A stretch of DNA of 18,540 nt from Spirochaetaceae bacterium (GTDB lineage Bacteria; Spirochaetota; Spirochaetia; Treponematales; Breznakiellaceae). The notes beneath the pieces were generated by a model that did no database searches, was not told where the DNA came from, and saw only the letters and a list, made by a program, of their open reading frames with translations. Below are positions 17,001 to 18,540 of the stretch, piece by piece (the first letter of the stretch is position 1; the number at the start of each line of letters is the position of its first letter). The position numbers and the translations under genes were made by a program. The stretch spans positions 1 through 18,540 of the forward strand of contig JAISCK010000151.1 in NCBI GenBank assembly GCA_031265635.1. Direction: 5' to 3'.

Positions 17001-18080
17001 CCCCAGGCCATAGCGCCCAAGGATGCCCCACAGGACGCCAGGAACAGCCAGGCGCGTTTCTCCGTTATATTGAACCCAAGGGACGGCATAACGGACTGGA
17101 AGGTGGAAATAAAAGATGAAGCGGGTACGGTACGCCGCCGCTTCCCCGCCGCTCAGGCAAGTCAGCCGGGAAGTCCCGCGGGAAGAGCCTCAGGCTCCGC
17201 CGCTCAGACGGGCGCTCCTCCTGAAACCCTTGTCTGGGACGGAAGGGAAGAAGGCGGCACGGTGATTGAGGGACGGTACAACGCCGAACTTACCGTAAAT
17301 TACGAAAAAGGCGATCTGGTCAGCCTCAGCGCGGGCCCCATAACCGTTGACGTGTCGGGACCCAGGCTGGGATTCAGTTCCAGGCCCGAATATTTCAGCC
17401 CCGACAATGACGGCGTTGACGATGATCTTTATATTTCCCTCACCGCCGAGGACCTTTCGCCAATCGCCGCCTGGTCGCTGGAAATACGGGAGCCTGTGGC
17501 GCCCTTCAATCTTTTCTACCGCCTCGAAGGCAGGGGGGCTCCGGCCAGCCGCATCGTATGGGACGGACGGAGCGGCAGGGGCGAACTGGTACAGGCAGCC
17601 ACCGACTATCCTGTCAAGTTCAGGGCAAGCGACACGCTGGGCAACTCCAGCGAGATTGACGCGGTCATAGGCGTTGATGTCCTGGTCATCAGGGACGGCG
17701 ATCTCCTGCGCATACAGGTTCCGTCAATCATATTCAGGGAGAACGCCGCCGACTTTGAAAACCTTGCCCCTGATGTAACGGCCAACAACCTAAGGGTCTT
17801 ACGGCGCATCGCGGAAATACTCAACAAGTTCCAGGACTACCGGGTTACTGTCGAAGGCCACGCAAACCCGGTAAGCAGGACCACGGCGGAGGAACAGAAC
17901 GAACTCCAGCCCCTGAGCGAAGCCAGGGCAAGGGCCATCGTTGACCGCCTTACCGGTTTCGGCGTAACCCGGAACCGCCTCACCTATGTGGGCAAGGGCG
18001 GCACAAGACCGGTGGTGCGCTGGGAAGACCGCGACAACTGGTGGAAGAACCGCCGGGTCGAGTTCATACTTATCAAGTAG
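14031..18080 (+). CDS. Large envelope protein: barrel-like N-terminus, FlgD/FSPNGDG Ig-like repeats, OmpA C-terminus
   Basis: This 1349-residue exported protein probably links the outer membrane to peptidoglycan. It has a signal peptide (residues 1-22, likely cleaved after SGFA), then a region of about 30-290 rich in Gly, Ala and aromatics with AFNPAAGGGAQ and YMGLSG, resembling spirochaetal and PorV-like outer-membrane barrel domains. About eight Ig-like repeats follow. Their FSPNGDG-type motifs begin near residues 337, 470, 574, 681, 784, 891 and 1122, with a decayed copy near 990, and most units also contain WDG...DG.Y...... DEAGN-like segments. The C-terminal OmpA domain (about 1225-1349) has EGHANP, LSEARARAIVDRL and NRRVEFIL. 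I chose ATG 14031 because GGGAGGG sits four bases upstream. The ATG at 14019 overlaps that site. The gene ends inside the convergent ABC gene. The function is not named; a structural, surface or secretion role is inferred. Confidence 0.85.
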   Translation: MTFKKNAAALCLFLGSILSGFADQPIGVDALAELYAPLFAGPGIFTTSQGAATASAFNPAAGGGAQLINFDAAYMGLSGAGDEGGFGHAVAAGALLPTKYAVFGASLRFLTSPFDSFDVGTTFGGNFNVAKELYPGMSAGAGLNFGFGDDWSLALDLGFRYNLGRIWRFNNVTWALALKNFGKSYPAPAFTPVTGIALDLLTIAGKNGKSDPLRLKGAVDLGFPGCTTMSAKTGLELAIAGLIVISSSLDFNVRELIEDTAPPLMPSIGLFLKFTLENTGRTLPDDAPSSGEMSVRMGAKPLPADIWGISGGVSLTVGVPDNKAPVIMARYPETQWISPNNDGLADDLEFPVSITDQRYVMEWAFEIQNEAGETVRVYRNKERRPETQGKVRNIISRLADVKSGVDIPETLRWDGILESGSLAPDGRYFFVISASDDNGNRASTGSYEVYIDTVDPEIELERLSGQDRIFSPDGDGNKDVLRISQTGSEEELWDIGIYDTSGGKVKSFDIRNGAPGDLVWDGTDDKGDFVPDGVYSYRISATDRAQNTSDAGMENIIVSTIQPEVNLFIAGSFFSPNGDGVKDILTLNPSVPVSDGVVQWLVEIKDASGGTVRGIQGADTVPRNVDFDGKNDFGAALEEGTYQAALAVTYRNGYVSRAQSPGFTLDLTAPSAGIQAGYNAFSPNNDGNQDTMIISQEGSNETLWTGEVRGTQAVVRSFRFTGLPASRVEWDGRDDSGRPAPDGNYEYRLSAVDEAGNAGSSNVLRFSLSTADTPVMISADSRAFSPNGDGVKDTISILPQLQVREGISSYTVDILDSAGAVIRTFEGRGSVPAAISWNGRDNAGTPARDGLYSARIQVIYAMGNQPSAFSQPFTLDTQAPLARLSSGYTLFSPNGDGRKDTLPVTVASQGDDEWQASIVDAQGNEVRSWTWKGSAPALEWNGADRAGNIAPDGNYRFVLRSEDEAGNRAQETISNIVVDSRTPRAFFTVSPQAIAPKDAPQDARNSQARFSVILNPRDGITDWKVEIKDEAGTVRRRFPAAQASQPGSPAGRASGSAAQTGAPPETLVWDGREEGGTVIEGRYNAELTVNYEKGDLVSLSAGPITVDVSGPRLGFSSRPEYFSPDNDGVDDDLYISLTAEDLSPIAAWSLEIREPVAPFNLFYRLEGRGAPASRIVWDGRSGRGELVQAATDYPVKFRASDTLGNSSEIDAVIGVDVLVIRDGDLLRIQVPSIIFRENAADFENLAPDVTANNLRVLRRIAEILNKFQDYRVTVEGHANPVSRTTAEEQNELQPLSEARARAIVDRLTGFGVTRNRLTYVGKGGTRPVVRWEDRDNWWKNRRVEFILIK
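15039..17430 (+). repeat. FSPNGDG Ig-like repeat array within the envelope gene
   Basis: Motif codons start near 15039, 15438, 15750, 16071, 16380, 16701 and 17394, with a degenerate copy near 17000, giving mostly 307-322-base units in the middle of the array. The motif DNA at 15750 and 16380 is nearly identical over about 30 bases (TTTCGCCTAACGGAGACGG start). The Asp/Asn-rich loop resembles calcium-binding loops in shape, but binding is not shown. Confidence 0.8.
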
Positions 18081-18540
18081 CGTATGCGGAGGGGCCTGTC
18101 TTTTCATACTGCAGGCGGTACAGGCTTTCGTAAAGGCCCTTGCGCTCGATGAGTTCGTCGTGCGTTCCTTCTTCCACAAGGCGGCCGCCGGAAAGCACGA
18201 GGATGCGGTCGGCGTCCCGTATGGTGGAAAGCCTGTGGGCTATGACAAGGGAGGTCCTCCCCGACAGAAGGCGCTTCATGCCGAGCTGTATGAGGTGTTC
18301 GGTCTCGGTGTCTATGCTGCTTGTGGCTTCGTCAAGGATTACTATGGACGGGTTATGCGCTATGACACGGGCAAAGCTGATGAGCTGTCTCTGGCCTGAC
18401 GATATATTGGCCGCGCCTTCCGAAAGCCTGGTATGGTAGCCTTCGGGAAGGGCGCTGATAAACTCGTGGGCATGCACGGCTTTTGCCGCCGCTTCTATTT
18501 CGGCTTCGCTCATGGAAAGGCCGAGGCTTATGTTGTCGGA
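18073..18540 (-). CDS. ABC exporter ATPase domain, C-terminal end (5' end beyond the window)
   Basis: These 155 codons plus stop encode the last part of an ABC-type nucleotide-binding domain, open to the window edge in frame from SDNISLGLS. It shows the signature NISSGQRQLISFARV, Walker B IVILDEATSSID with its catalytic Glu, an H-loop in VIAHRLSTI, and the family end GGRLVEEGTHDELIERKG. This is the MsbA/MdlB-type exporter class. The ISSGQ form of LSGGQ is common in one half of heterodimeric exporters, so a second ABC half-transporter gene is likely nearby. The substrate cannot be deduced. The stop lies eight bases inside the envelope gene, which converges on it. Confidence 0.93.
   Translation of the reverse strand, partial: SDNISLGLSMSEAEIEAAAKAVHAHEFISALPEGYHTRLSEGAANISSGQRQLISFARVIAHNPSIVILDEATSSIDTETEHLIQLGMKRLLSGRTSLVIAHRLSTIRDADRILVLSGGRLVEEGTHDELIERKGLYESLYRLQYEKTGPSAYAT

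Noticed and set aside
15039..17430. CRISPR or tandem DNA repeat array
   Set aside because: The periodicity of roughly 310 bases comes from diverged protein domains in one open frame, not from short identical repeats with spacers.

Overview
The window looks like a chromosomal segment of a spirochaete, most likely a Treponema-lineage bacterium of the termite-gut or free-living type. This is an inference from family knowledge. Three things support it: a nucleoside ABC operon in the order BMP lipoprotein - double ATPase - permease - permease, as in the Treponema pallidum PnrA/TmpC locus; a very large secreted protein with FSPNGDG-type repeats and an OmpA tail; and a spirochaete-style lipobox. Base composition is moderately GC-rich by eye, and no insertion sequence, phage gene or CRISPR array was seen.

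Layout. (1) Positions 2-4956, minus strand: a purine-nucleoside-type ABC importer operon (lipoprotein, double-ATPase, two permeases with overlapping joints) that runs down to a tRNA-Leu(GAG) gene. A perfect 16-bp inverted repeat separates the lipoprotein gene from the ATPase gene. (2) Positions 4957-5181: a divergent control region with a good promoter on each strand and a dyad over the -10 of the rightward promoter. (3) Positions 5182-13935, plus strand: a block of regulators with no enzyme genes. It has two tandem MalT/LuxR-type ATPase regulators, two tandem PocR-AraC-type regulators that share an almost identical DNA-binding end but have different sensor ends, and a small corrinoid-protein homologue whose cobalamin-binding motifs are degenerate. 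(4) Positions 14031-18080, plus strand: a 1349-residue envelope protein with a signal peptide, a barrel-like N-terminal domain, about eight Ig-like FlgD/FSPNGDG repeats and an OmpA peptidoglycan-binding end. (5) Positions 18073-18540, minus strand: the C-terminal end of an ABC exporter ATPase, which runs off the window and overlaps the previous gene tail to tail.

How the parts may work together (inference). The importer brings purine nucleosides across the inner membrane. The divergently placed MalT-type regulators are natural candidates to control it or themselves. The PocR-AraC pair and the corrinoid-like protein are translationally coupled (32-base and 4-base overlaps), so they probably form one sensing unit. 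The loss of the cobalt-ligating histidine suggests the small protein is a sensor or accessory factor, not a methyl carrier. This last unit is the most interesting part of the window.
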